NCBI GenBank assembly: GCA_041390625.1
Contig: JAWKPM010000009.1
Location: forward strand, 116,939 to 180,938
Origin: RBC038 sp041390625
Lineage (GTDB): Bacteria; Chloroflexota; Dehalococcoidia; UBA2979
DNA: 64,000 nucleotides
Reading direction: 5' to 3'
A model generated the notes under the pieces. It was not told where the DNA came from. It saw nothing but the letters and a program-made list of their open reading frames with translations, and did no database searches. Every line of letters starts with the position of its first letter. The first letter of the stretch is position 1. Shown here in pieces: positions 16,596-24,211 of the stretch. A program made the position numbers and the translations under genes.

Positions 16596-17336
16596 GTGAG
16601 CGACCGCTCTGCGATTGAGTGGACTGAGGCGACATGGAACCCCGTGACTGGATGCACGGTGGTGTCGCCCGGGTGCGCGCACTGCTACGCGAAGACCTTC
16701 GCGGAGCGGTTTCGGGGCGTGCCCGGACACCCTTACGAGTACGGCTTCGACATGCAACTGCGGCCTGAGCGCCTCAAGCAGCCCATGCTCTGGAAGAAGC
16801 CGCGGATGATCTTCGTGAACAGCATGAGCGATCTCTTCCACGAGACCGTGCCGCTCCGTTACATCCAAGACGTCTTCGATGTGATGGAGCGCGCGCGGCA
16901 CCACACGTTTCAAGTGCTAACGAAGCGAGCGTGGCGCGCGGCGGAACTGGCTGAGGAACTGCCCTGGCCGGAGAACGTATGGATGGGCGTTTCAGTGGAG
17001 AATCAGCGCTGGACCTCCAGAGTCGATGAGTTGCGTGCGATCCCGGCGGCCGTCCGCTTCCTATCCTGTGAGCCGCTGCTTGGGCCTCTGTCGCTAGACC
17101 TCGGCGGGATCCACTGGGTCATCCTTGGCGGCGAGAGTGGCCCCAGAGCGCGGCCGATGCGAATGGAGTGGGCGAAGGCTGTTCGCGATCAGTGCCTCGC
17201 AGCCGACGTCCCCTTCTTCTTTAAGCAGTGGGGAGCGCATGACGCAGCTGGGAAGCGGGTCGGGAAGAAGAAGGCCGGTAGGGAGCTCGACGGTCAACGA
17301 TTTGAGCAGATGCCGCCTAGAGCGGCAGCTCGATGA
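16596..17336 (+). CDS. DUF5131 / phage Gp37-Gp68 family protein with a three-Cys motif, 246 aa
   Basis: GTG at 16596 has GGAGG 8 nt upstream and begins VSDRSAIEWTEATWNPVTGC; an alternative ATG at 16581 lacks spacing for an SD. The hallmark three-Cys motif is GCTVVSPGCAHCYAK (C-x6-C-x2-C), resembling a radical-SAM cluster site. It is followed by family blocks MIFVNSMSDLFHE, VLTKRAWRAAELAEEL, WMGVSVENQRW and HWVILGGESGPRARPM. Proteins of this family commonly sit beside TcmP, the three-Cys-motif partner, and here the next gene is one, convergent and overlapping by 20 bp. The biochemical role is not established; nucleic-acid modification or defence is speculation. Confidence 0.88.
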   Translation: MSDRSAIEWTEATWNPVTGCTVVSPGCAHCYAKTFAERFRGVPGHPYEYGFDMQLRPERLKQPMLWKKPRMIFVNSMSDLFHETVPLRYIQDVFDVMERARHHTFQVLTKRAWRAAELAEELPWPENVWMGVSVENQRWTSRVDELRAIPAAVRFLSCEPLLGPLSLDLGGIHWVILGGESGPRARPMRMEWAKAVRDQCLAADVPFFFKQWGAHDAAGKRVGKKKAGRELDGQRFEQMPPRAAAR

Positions 17337-18459
17337 CCGCGGCCCACTGGAGCATCTGGCCGGTCATCCGGCGATCCTGAACGAGAAGGCGCCCCTGGCG
17401 ATCAAGGAGAGACAGGGCCTCCCGATACAACGCCCGCCGGTACTCGCCGAAGCGGGAACTAAACGCTGACCGGAAGAGCTGCTCGACAGTCATCGGTCGT
17501 CCCCGCAGTGACTCATCGTGGACCAACGACGAGGCCAGCCGCTCGACGAGCAGTCGTCTTGCGGCTTCCTCAACTGACTCAGTATCGAGATTCAGCGACA
17601 GCTGGCCTTCAGGGACACGCGACGTCGCCGCGAGCGCCTCGAGTCTCAGGCGTTCAGTCTGTCCGGCGAGCACGCCGTTCATGATCTCGAACGCGAGCGG
17701 CGCTCTCGATGCGAACATGATGTGGTATTTCGGTCGACCCCTCGCTCCGGCCTGCCGAATTGTCTGCCGAGCGACCGAATAACTCCCGATGCTGGCCAGT
17801 CGTTCTGCGTAGTGTCGGGCAAGACGCTCGTGAAGCTCACCGCCGCTAACGGTCGACTGGCCGGCCGCGACAATCCATGAGTCCCCGCCATAGACCGCAT
17901 TAAGCCGAGCTTTGTCACCCGCCGCCGTCGGAGTGCCGGTTCGCCACTTGCCGACGAGGCGGGCGGCGGTTGGCGACGCGAAGTTAACGAGGAGTTCTGA
18001 CGCATCCCTTCGGACAATCGCCTCCAACGCTGACCACGGAATGTCACGCAGCCCCATCGGATCAACGAAGAAGAGCGCGAAGTCGCCTCGGAGATCGCTT
18101 AGTAGGCCTGAGACCTCTGTCTCCCAACGAGCGTGCCGAACCTCAACGAGCGCGCGAACCTGGGCCGTGTTCGCCTCGAGCATCGCGAACGCATGATCGT
18201 TCGCCTCGTATGCGATGCACCGAACCTGACGACCGAGCGCCGCGTTGCCTGCCGCGATCGCGGCGAAGTGGCCTGTAGAGCCAAGGTCCCCCGAGCTGTA
18301 CTGAGCTTCACCTGCCATGAGGTCAACGAACGTGACTCTGTGGTACTTCCCGAGGATGCGCGCGGCGGCCGTGGCGTACTTCTCCAGGATCTCGAGCTTC
18401 TGCAGGCTCCAGTAGAACGGGCGCTCGAAGGAAAACGGGCCGCGGCGTTCCGTGGTCAT
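17317..18459 (-). CDS. tcmP: Three-Cys-motif partner protein TcmP, 380 aa
   Basis: ATG at 18459 follows AGAGGAAG. It starts with the TcmP signature PFYWSLQKLEILEKYATAAA, then a SAM-methyltransferase-like strand VTFVDLMAGEAQYSSGD and the family motif FALFFVDPMGLRDIPW. The C-terminal region has a winged-helix look (EQLFRSAFSSRFGEYRRALY). The name comes from its constant pairing with the DUF5131 three-Cys family, encoded here tail-to-tail with a 20-bp overlap. The pair interrupts the run of element genes between the pilus and T4SS operons, so it is probably cargo. It has its own divergent promoter region before the third GGAACG array. Confidence 0.88.
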   Translation of the reverse strand: MTTERRGPFSFERPFYWSLQKLEILEKYATAAARILGKYHRVTFVDLMAGEAQYSSGDLGSTGHFAAIAAGNAALGRQVRCIAYEANDHAFAMLEANTAQVRALVEVRHARWETEVSGLLSDLRGDFALFFVDPMGLRDIPWSALEAIVRRDASELLVNFASPTAARLVGKWRTGTPTAAGDKARLNAVYGGDSWIVAAGQSTVSGGELHERLARHYAERLASIGSYSVARQTIRQAGARGRPKYHIMFASRAPLAFEIMNGVLAGQTERLRLEALAATSRVPEGQLSLNLDTESVEEAARRLLVERLASSLVHDESLRGRPMTVEQLFRSAFSSRFGEYRRALYREALSLLDRQGRLLVQDRRMTGQMLQWAAVIELPL

Positions 18460-18511
18460 TACTTCCTCTGACTTACGGGGGCGAGCGTGAGGCCAGAACA
18501 TAGTATCCGAA

Positions 18512-18546
18512 CGGACGTGTCGTGATCGCCATCCGCTCGGACGTGT
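18512..18546. promoter_or_regulatory. Direct repeat CGGACGTGT upstream of tcmP
   Basis: CGGACGTGT occurs at 18512-18520 and again at 18538-18546, starts 26 bp apart, about 60 bp upstream of the tcmP start codon. Its position suggests an operator or upstream activating site for tcmP, but there is no independent support. Confidence 0.35.
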
Positions 18547-18610
18547 GAGGACTGCGGGCGTTCGGTGTCGGGCCTGCGACGGCGACTTCAACTGCTGCGA
18601 TCGTCGTTTA

Positions 18611-18689
18611 GGAACAAATCCGGAACGTTTGGAACAACTCTGGAGCGTTTGGAACGCCCAGTGAACGCAGCTGGAACTCCCCGTGAACG
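18611..18689 (+). repeat. GGAACG repeat array C, upstream of the T4SS operon
   Basis: Eight units begin at 18611, 18622, 18631, 18642, 18651, 18662, 18673 and 18684, with periods 11, 9, 11, 9, 11, 11 and 11 bp. The words CAGTGAACGCAGC and GTTTGGAAC recur in array A (minus strand). The array ends 56 bp before the first T4SS gene at 18746, which has GGAGG as its SD. This is the clearest promoter-proximal array. Confidence 0.8.
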
Positions 18690-18745
18690 CCTGATCGCAC
18701 GCTAACCCCGCATCGCACCGCGCCGCCGAACGGCGGAGGCGGGCG

Positions 18746-19957
18746 ATGCGGAAGGGGCTGGTCGTGCGAGGTCTGCCGTTCGCCGTTGCCGGTGCGCTGG
18801 TCTGCTGGCTGCTCATGGCCATGCCTGTGCACGCGCAGCAGTCGCCGAGTCCGCTCGCGGCCCTCGTCGGCGCCGGCGCTCCGCTGGTCGCCCCGACGCC
18901 GTCGACGTCCGCCGGGCCCGGGAGCGCGCCCGCGACGCCAGTGGCGGCCTCCGCGGCCAGCCCGCTTCCCGGCACCCAGCCCGGCACCGCGCCCGCGGTC
19001 GGGCTGCCCGACATTCCCAACCCCTTCGACCTGCTGAGCGGGCTCGATCCGCGCCAGTGGGCGGGCGACATCCTCGACGGCGTCGTCACCGCGATCGGCC
19101 GCGCGCTGCTCGAGGCGATGCGCGGCTTCATCGACTGGGCGCTCGGTCTCGGCGACTCCTCGCTCAACTTCGTGACGCGCACCCCAGCCGCCGGGACGTA
19201 CGAGAGCACCACGGTGCGCTCACTCTGGGACTTCTCGCGCGCCCTCGCCAACGCCGGCCTCGCGCTGATCGTGATGTGGGGCGGCTTCAACGTGATCGTG
19301 AAAGAGCACATCCGCTCCCCCTACCACGAGGCGATGGAGCTGCTGCCGCGGGTGATCCTCGCGGCGCTCGCGGTCAACCTCACGCTCGAGCTCGCGCGCC
19401 TGCTGATCGACGCCAACAACGCCTTCGCCGGCGCCGTGGGGCAGGTCGGCCTGCCCGGCTACGACCAGGCGGGCGCGGAGCAGGAGGGGATCGCGCTCGT
19501 CTTCGTCGCCATCACCTACGGCGTGGTGGCGCTGCTGCTGGTCTTCCAGATGCTGATGCGGCTCGCGCTGATCGACGTGCTGATCGTGCTTTCGCCGGTG
19601 ATGGTGCTGCTCTGGGTGCTGCCACAGACGCAGGGCTGGACGCGCTGGTGGGCGCACCTCTTCCCGATCACGGTCTTCCAGCAGGCAGTGCAGATGGTCG
19701 TGCTGCGGCTGGGCGCCACGCTGATGGTCGAGCTCACGCCCGGCTCCGTCTCGAACGCGCTGCTGACGCTGCTGCTCGGCATCGCCGTCGCCTGGCTCAC
19801 GCTCAAGGTGCCGTCGCTGCTGCACGGGCAGGTGCGGCAGGCCGGCCTCTCCACCGTCGTCTCGCTCGTCGTGCTCAGCCGCTTCGCCGGCGGCCTCGCG
19901 CATCGCGGCGCCGCGGCGGGTGCGGCAGCGGGCACTGCTGGCGCGGGCGGGAGATAG
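18746..19957 (+). CDS. TrbL/VirB6-like conjugal transfer membrane protein, 403 aa
   Basis: ATG at 18746 follows GGAGG. A signal peptide (VAGALVCWLLMAMPVHAQQ) leads to a Pro/Ala/Thr-rich extracytoplasmic stretch up to about residue 85. A TrbL/VirB6-type core follows with five or six membrane helices (LANAGLALIVMWGGFNVIVK; VILAALAVNLTLELARLL; ALVFVAITYGVVALLLVFQ; LALIDVLIVLSPVMVLLWVL; LLTLLLGIAVAWLTL). The Gly/Ala tail resembles TrbL C-termini. It forms part of the inner-membrane channel for DNA transfer. The transglycosylase gene starts 2 bp after its stop. Confidence 0.85.
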   Translation: MRKGLVVRGLPFAVAGALVCWLLMAMPVHAQQSPSPLAALVGAGAPLVAPTPSTSAGPGSAPATPVAASAASPLPGTQPGTAPAVGLPDIPNPFDLLSGLDPRQWAGDILDGVVTAIGRALLEAMRGFIDWALGLGDSSLNFVTRTPAAGTYESTTVRSLWDFSRALANAGLALIVMWGGFNVIVKEHIRSPYHEAMELLPRVILAALAVNLTLELARLLIDANNAFAGAVGQVGLPGYDQAGAEQEGIALVFVAITYGVVALLLVFQMLMRLALIDVLIVLSPVMVLLWVLPQTQGWTRWWAHLFPITVFQQAVQMVVLRLGATLMVELTPGSVSNALLTLLLGIAVAWLTLKVPSLLHGQVRQAGLSTVVSLVVLSRFAGGLAHRGAAAGAAAGTAGAGGR

Positions 19958-19959
19958 CG

Positions 19960-20550
19960 ATGCTCAAGGCCGCGCTGGTCGCCGGCTCGGTGCTCGGCGA
20001 TCTCCCCCGCGAGGGGCTGCGCATCGCCGGCGCGCTGGCGCTGCTGTTCCTGCTGCCGGTACTGCTGGTGGTGATCGCCACGGCGGCGCTGGTCGCGATG
20101 CTGCTCGGGGGCTTCCCCGGCTTCGGCAGCTCGGACCCGCCGCCGGTCCCGCCGGAACACCTCGCCGTGATGCTCGAGGTGAGCGCCGAGACGGGCGTGC
20201 CCTGGGAGCTGCTCGCCGCGATCGCCTCGGTGGAGAGCGGCTTCGGCGCGAATATGGCGACTTCCTCTGCCGGTGCGATCGGCTACGGCCAATTCCTGCC
20301 ATCGAGTTGGGAGGCGTTCGGGGAGGGCGGCGATCCCTACGACTACCACGACGCCATCCCTGCGATGGCGCGCTACCTCGTCGCCGCCGGCGTCGCCACC
20401 GACATCCCGAACGCGGTCTGGGCTTACAACCACTCCTGGGAGTACGTCGCGCTCGTGCTCGGGCGCGCGAGCTACTACGCCGCCGGTGAGCTCGTGCCGA
20501 CCGCGACCCCCGAACCTACCCCGCCGGGGCCGATCGAGGTGGCGTCGTGA
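19960..20550 (+). CDS. VirB1-like lytic transglycosylase, 196 aa
   Basis: ATG at 19960. A membrane anchor at about residues 21-50 (RIAGALALLFLLPVLLVVIA) places the catalytic domain outside the membrane. The SLT/lysozyme-like domain has the catalytic Glu in LLAAIASVESGFGANMATSS, the AIGYGQFLPSSWEAFG block and AVWAYNHSWEYV. Such enzymes open the peptidoglycan for T4SS assembly. A Thr-Pro tail follows the domain. The gene overlaps the next by 4 bp, within the T4SS operon. Confidence 0.9.
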   Translation: MLKAALVAGSVLGDLPREGLRIAGALALLFLLPVLLVVIATAALVAMLLGGFPGFGSSDPPPVPPEHLAVMLEVSAETGVPWELLAAIASVESGFGANMATSSAGAIGYGQFLPSSWEAFGEGGDPYDYHDAIPAMARYLVAAGVATDIPNAVWAYNHSWEYVALVLGRASYYAAGELVPTATPEPTPPGPIEVAS

Positions 20551-21068
20551 TCGCGGGGCGTGGGCCGGCGTACGCGCTGCTCGGGCTCGCCGGGCTGCTG
20601 GTGGCAATCGCGATCTCGTCGGGGTGGAGCGGCGCGACGCGCCTGGCTGATCGCGAGGACGAACGCGGTGAGGTCGAGGCGTCGGCAGCCGCGTTCGTCA
20701 CGGCGTATGGAACCTTCGACTTCCGTGACCCCGACGGCTACTCGGCACGCCTCGTCGATCTGACGACCGGCGAGCTGCGAACCGCGATCGCCGAGGCCGA
20801 CATCGACCCGGCCGCCGTCGCGCAGCAGCGCGCCTCGACCGCGCGCATTGAGTCCGTCTCCGTGACCGCGCTCTCCGACGTCGCCGCGACGGCAACCGTG
20901 CGAGCGACGCACGAGCGGAGCTGGCGCGACCCGGCGTCGGGCCGGCTGGTCGAAGAGCGGGTGACGCAGCACGTCAGCCTGCGGCTCGTCCGTGAGGGCG
21001 AACGCTGGCCGGTCGCGGAGCTGCTGGTGCTGGGAGAGCAACCGGCGGACGCACAGGGCGCCCGCTGA
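20547..21068 (+). CDS. Membrane-anchored VirB8/TcpC-like transfer protein (tentative), 173 aa
   Basis: GTG at 20547 overlaps the previous stop. One N-terminal membrane segment (AYALLGLAGLLVAIAISSGW) precedes an extracytoplasmic domain with an alpha-helical start (EVEASAAAFVTAYGTFDFRD) and a beta-sheet end (EERVTQHVSLRLVREGERWP), the layout of NTF2-like domains of VirB8 and TcpC. Sequence identity to a named VirB8 cannot be judged by eye. Its place between VirB1-like and VirB2-like genes supports a T4SS channel role. Confidence 0.65.
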   Translation: MIAGRGPAYALLGLAGLLVAIAISSGWSGATRLADREDERGEVEASAAAFVTAYGTFDFRDPDGYSARLVDLTTGELRTAIAEADIDPAAVAQQRASTARIESVSVTALSDVAATATVRATHERSWRDPASGRLVEERVTQHVSLRLVREGERWPVAELLVLGEQPADAQGAR

Positions 21069-21081
21069 GGAAAGGAGCGAG

Positions 21082-21312
21082 ATGGACCAGATCAACACCC
21101 TCTTCACCAACCTGCTGAACATCGGCATCGGGGTGGCGGTGGCGGTCTCGGCGTTCTTCGTGATGTGGGGGGCCTTCCTCTACATGTCCGCTGCGGGCTC
21201 GCCGCGGCAGATGGAGTCGGGCAAGACCGCGATCGTCAACGCGCTAGCGGGTCTGGCGATCGTGCTGCTCGCCCGCGTCATCGCCGGCCTGGTGCAGGAG
21301 GCGATGGCGTGA
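21082..21312 (+). CDS. VirB2/TrbC-like small membrane subunit, 76 aa
   Basis: ATG at 21082 follows AAAGGAG. Two hydrophobic helices (LLNIGIGVAVAVSAFFVMWG and IVNALAGLAIVLLARVIAGL) flank a short loop (GSPRQMESGKTAI). This two-helix hairpin is the layout of VirB2/TrbC pilins of Gram-positive-type systems. There is no cleavable signal before the first helix, which suggests the unprocessed form. It overlaps the PrgI gene by 4 bp. Confidence 0.82.
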   Translation: MDQINTLFTNLLNIGIGVAVAVSAFFVMWGAFLYMSAAGSPRQMESGKTAIVNALAGLAIVLLARVIAGLVQEAMA

Positions 21313-21719
21313 ACGGGCGGCACGAGATTCCCACCCACCTCAACGTCGCCGACCGTGCCTTCGGCGGCCTGACGATGCGCCAGCTGCTGTCGGCTGCGAT
21401 TGGACTAGCACTGGCCTACGGCGCGGCGAGCGACCTGCCGATCCCGTTCGCGGTGCGGCTCGCCGCCGCCGCCTTCGTGGTGGTCGCGACGCTGCTGCTG
21501 GTGCTCTGGCGTCCCGCCGGGCGCCCGCTCGAGGACTGGGTATTCGTCTTGCTGCGTTACCGCGCCACGCCGCGCGTCGCCGTTTGGCGACCGCGCGAAC
21601 ACCGCGAGCTGGCACGAGTGCCGCACGAGGTCGTGCTGCGGCTGCCGGTCGAGTCGGCCGAACCAGTGGAGCTGACAGGGAAGGGAGGCGCGCATGCGCT
21701 CACACCGTCGAAACCATAG
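21309..21719 (+). CDS. PrgI-family (VirB3-like) T4SS protein, 136 aa
   Basis: GTG at 21309 overlaps the preceding stop (GTGA). The N-terminus HEIPTHLNVADRAFGGLTMR followed by two membrane helices (QLLSAAIGLALAYGAAS; AAAFVVVATLLLVLW) and GRPLEDWVFVLLRYRATPRV is characteristic of PrgI, the VirB3-like protein of Firmicute/Actinobacterial T4SS. PrgI proteins associate with VirB4. The VirB4 N-terminal gene overlaps its end by 26 bp. Confidence 0.88.
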   Translation: MNGRHEIPTHLNVADRAFGGLTMRQLLSAAIGLALAYGAASDLPIPFAVRLAAAAFVVVATLLLVLWRPAGRPLEDWVFVLLRYRATPRVAVWRPREHRELARVPHEVVLRLPVESAEPVELTGKGGAHALTPSKP

Positions 21720-22392
21720 GAGACGTCGGCCGGCGAGCGTGCAGGAGCTGCTGCCGCTCGACGAGATCGCGGGCGACGTGCTGCGGCTGCGCGGCGGCGA
21801 CTACCGCGCGGTGCTGCAGGCGGGCAGCGTCAACTTCGCGCTGAAGTCGGAGGCCGAGCAGGAGGCAATCCTCGCCGGGTACCGGCGCTTCCTCAACGGG
21901 CTCTCCTACCCGCTGCAGGTGCTGGTGCGCGTCGTCCCGACCGACGTTGAGGGCTACCTGGCTGGCCTGCGCGACGCCCGCGCCGGGACCGAAACGCTGC
22001 GTCGCCTCGCGGTCGACCACGAGGCGTTCGTGCGTCGCATCGCGCGCGAGCGCACGCTGCTCGACCGCCGCTTCTTTGTGGTCGTGCCCGCGGGCATGGA
22101 CGGCGCCTTCGAGCGTCGCAGGGCCGCTTGGCCCTGGCGGCGGTCGCCGCGGCGGGAGCGGCTGCGGGCCGATCTGATGGCGGCCCGCCGGCGGCTCGCC
22201 TTCCGCTGCAGCGAGGTGGTGCAGGGCCTCGACGCCTTCGGGGTGATGACGCGCCGGCTCGATGGCGAGGAGTTTGCCGCGCTCTGGCGCGAGACGCTCG
22301 GCTCCTCCGCCTCGCCCCTACGCGGCCTGTCGCTGACGGCATCACCGGTCGTGACGCGCACCGCTGTCGCCGAGGCGGCCGCCGGTGCGTAG
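21694..22392 (+). CDS. VirB4/TraC N-terminal domain as a separate protein, 232 aa
   Basis: ATG at 21694 overlaps the prgI end. The sequence matches the N-terminal region of TraC/VirB4 proteins: VQELLPLDEIAGDVLRLRGG, then FALKSEAEQEAILAGYRRFL and LSYPLQVLVRVVP. A helical region ends with LRGLSLTASPVVTRT and there is no nucleotide-binding motif. The ATPase part is encoded by the next gene, which starts inside this one (8-bp overlap). Together they equal one normal VirB4, so this is a two-subunit arrangement rather than a broken gene, as both parts are intact and coupled. Confidence 0.85.
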   Translation: MRSHRRNHRRRRPASVQELLPLDEIAGDVLRLRGGDYRAVLQAGSVNFALKSEAEQEAILAGYRRFLNGLSYPLQVLVRVVPTDVEGYLAGLRDARAGTETLRRLAVDHEAFVRRIARERTLLDRRFFVVVPAGMDGAFERRRAAWPWRRSPRRERLRADLMAARRRLAFRCSEVVQGLDAFGVMTRRLDGEEFAALWRETLGSSASPLRGLSLTASPVVTRTAVAEAAAGA

Positions 22393-24211
22393 CCCCGCGT
22401 CGCTGCTGCGCCGCCGTCCGTGGGTCGACGCGCACTCGCCCCACGCGCGGCGCTTCGCCGCCGGCGACCGCTCGACGGCCGATCTGATCGCGCCGGCGGC
22501 GATCGAAGAGACGCGCGGGCAGCTCGCGATCGACGGGCAGCTCAGCCGCGTGCTCGCGCTCACCGACTACCCACGCCACGTCAGCCCGAACTGGCTCGGC
22601 AGGCTGATCGACTTCGAAGAGCCGCTCGACCTCAGCCTCCACCTAGAGCCGCTCGACTCGAAGGAGGTCGTGCGCATGCTGACGCACCGCATGGTCGAGC
22701 TGCAGTCCTCCCGCATGCTCGACGCCAAGGGCGGCCGCATCGCCAGCGTCGAGCGCGAGGTCGCCTACGAGGACGTGGAACGGCTGCGCGACGCGCTGGA
22801 ACGCGGAGACGAACGCGTCTTCTCGACCAGCCTGTATCTGCGTCTGCACGGGCGCACGGTCAACGAGCTCGACCAGGCAACGGCGAGGCTCGAGGGCACA
22901 CTCGGCGGGATGATGGCCGGGGCGCGCCCGGCGCTCTACGAGATGCTGCCGGGCCTGCTCTCCTGCTTGCCTGCCGGGCAGGACCACCTCGGGCGCCGCC
23001 GCAACCTCGACACCTCGAGCGTGGCGACGATGATCCCGTTCACGTCGAGCCACCTCGCCGTCGAGCGCGGGCTGCTCTACGGCGTGAACGTCCACAACCG
23101 CTCGCTGGTCATCTTCGATCCCTTCGGCGCCGACCAGGAGAACGCGAACAAGGTCGTCTTCGCGAAGAGCGGCGCCGGCAAGTCCTACGCGTGCAAGGTC
23201 GAGGCGCTGCGCGCGCTGCTGCTCGGCGTCGAGTACTACGTGATCGACCCTGAGGACGAGTACGCCCGGCTCTGCGAGGCCGTGGGCGGGCAGATGGTCC
23301 GGCTCTCCGGGACCTCGCCGCATCGCATCAATCCCTTCGACCTGCCACAGGGTGGCAGCGTCGACGGCGAGCGCGATCCGCTCGCGGAGCGCGTGCTCGC
23401 GCTGCAGGGGCTGCTCGGGCTGATGCTCGCCGAGCCGGGAGAGGCGCTGGGGCAGCGCGAGAAAGGCGCGCTCGACACCGCGCTTTACGAGGCCTACCGG
23501 CGCGCGGGCATCACCGAGGACCCGACGACGCACGGCCGCCCGGCGCCGGTGCTGCGCGACCTGCTCGCGGTGCTGCGCGAGAGAGGTGAAGACCACGGCC
23601 TGACCGACCGGCTCGAGCGCTACGTCGACGGCAGCCTCGGGCGCGTCTTCTCCGAGCGGACGACGGCGGCGCTCGACCGGCCGTTTGTGGTGTTCAACGT
23701 GCGCGACCTCGAGGAGGAGCTGCGCCCGCTCGCCACCTACCTGATCGCCGACCACGTCTGGCAGCGGGTGCGGCGCGATCCGAAGCCGCGTGTGCTGCTG
23801 ATCGACGAGGCCTGGTCGCTGATGCGCTACCCGGAAGGCGCACGCTTCCTCGCGCAGATGGCGCGCCAGGCGCGCAAGCGCTGGCTCGGGCTCACCACCG
23901 TGACGCAGGACGTGGAGGACTTCCTCGCCTCGCCCGAGGGCCACACCGTGCTCGCCAACAGCTCCGTCCAGCTGCTGATGCGCCAGGACAGCTCGACCAT
24001 CGGGATCGTCGCGGAGACCTTCGGGCTCTCCTCCGGGGAGCGGGAGTTCCTGCTCTCGTGCCGCAAGGGCGAGGGGCTCTTCCTCGCACGCGGCAACCAC
24101 ATCGCGCTCCAGGTCGAGGCGAGCCCGCTCGAGGACGCTCTATCTCGGACAGACCCAGGGTTCGTGGCTTCGCTCGATGAGTCGGAAGACTCCGAGGAGG
24201 CCCGACTGTGA
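22385..24211 (+). CDS. virB4: VirB4-like T4SS ATPase, 608 aa
   Basis: GTG at 22385. The N-terminal third continues the VirB4 substrate domain (LTDYPRHVSPNWLGRLIDFE). Walker A is VVFAKSGAGKSYACKVEALR near residue 258, followed by YYVIDPEDEYARL. Walker B is RVLLIDEAWSLMRYPEGARF near 472, with the relay motif LGLTTVTQDVEDFL. VirB4 energises pilus biogenesis and channel assembly. The primase gene starts 4 bp before its stop. The N-terminal half lacks about 230 residues, which are supplied by the preceding gene. Confidence 0.94.
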   Translation: MRSPASLLRRRPWVDAHSPHARRFAAGDRSTADLIAPAAIEETRGQLAIDGQLSRVLALTDYPRHVSPNWLGRLIDFEEPLDLSLHLEPLDSKEVVRMLTHRMVELQSSRMLDAKGGRIASVEREVAYEDVERLRDALERGDERVFSTSLYLRLHGRTVNELDQATARLEGTLGGMMAGARPALYEMLPGLLSCLPAGQDHLGRRRNLDTSSVATMIPFTSSHLAVERGLLYGVNVHNRSLVIFDPFGADQENANKVVFAKSGAGKSYACKVEALRALLLGVEYYVIDPEDEYARLCEAVGGQMVRLSGTSPHRINPFDLPQGGSVDGERDPLAERVLALQGLLGLMLAEPGEALGQREKGALDTALYEAYRRAGITEDPTTHGRPAPVLRDLLAVLRERGEDHGLTDRLERYVDGSLGRVFSERTTAALDRPFVVFNVRDLEEELRPLATYLIADHVWQRVRRDPKPRVLLIDEAWSLMRYPEGARFLAQMARQARKRWLGLTTVTQDVEDFLASPEGHTVLANSSVQLLMRQDSSTIGIVAETFGLSSGEREFLLSCRKGEGLFLARGNHIALQVEASPLEDALSRTDPGFVASLDESEDSEEARL

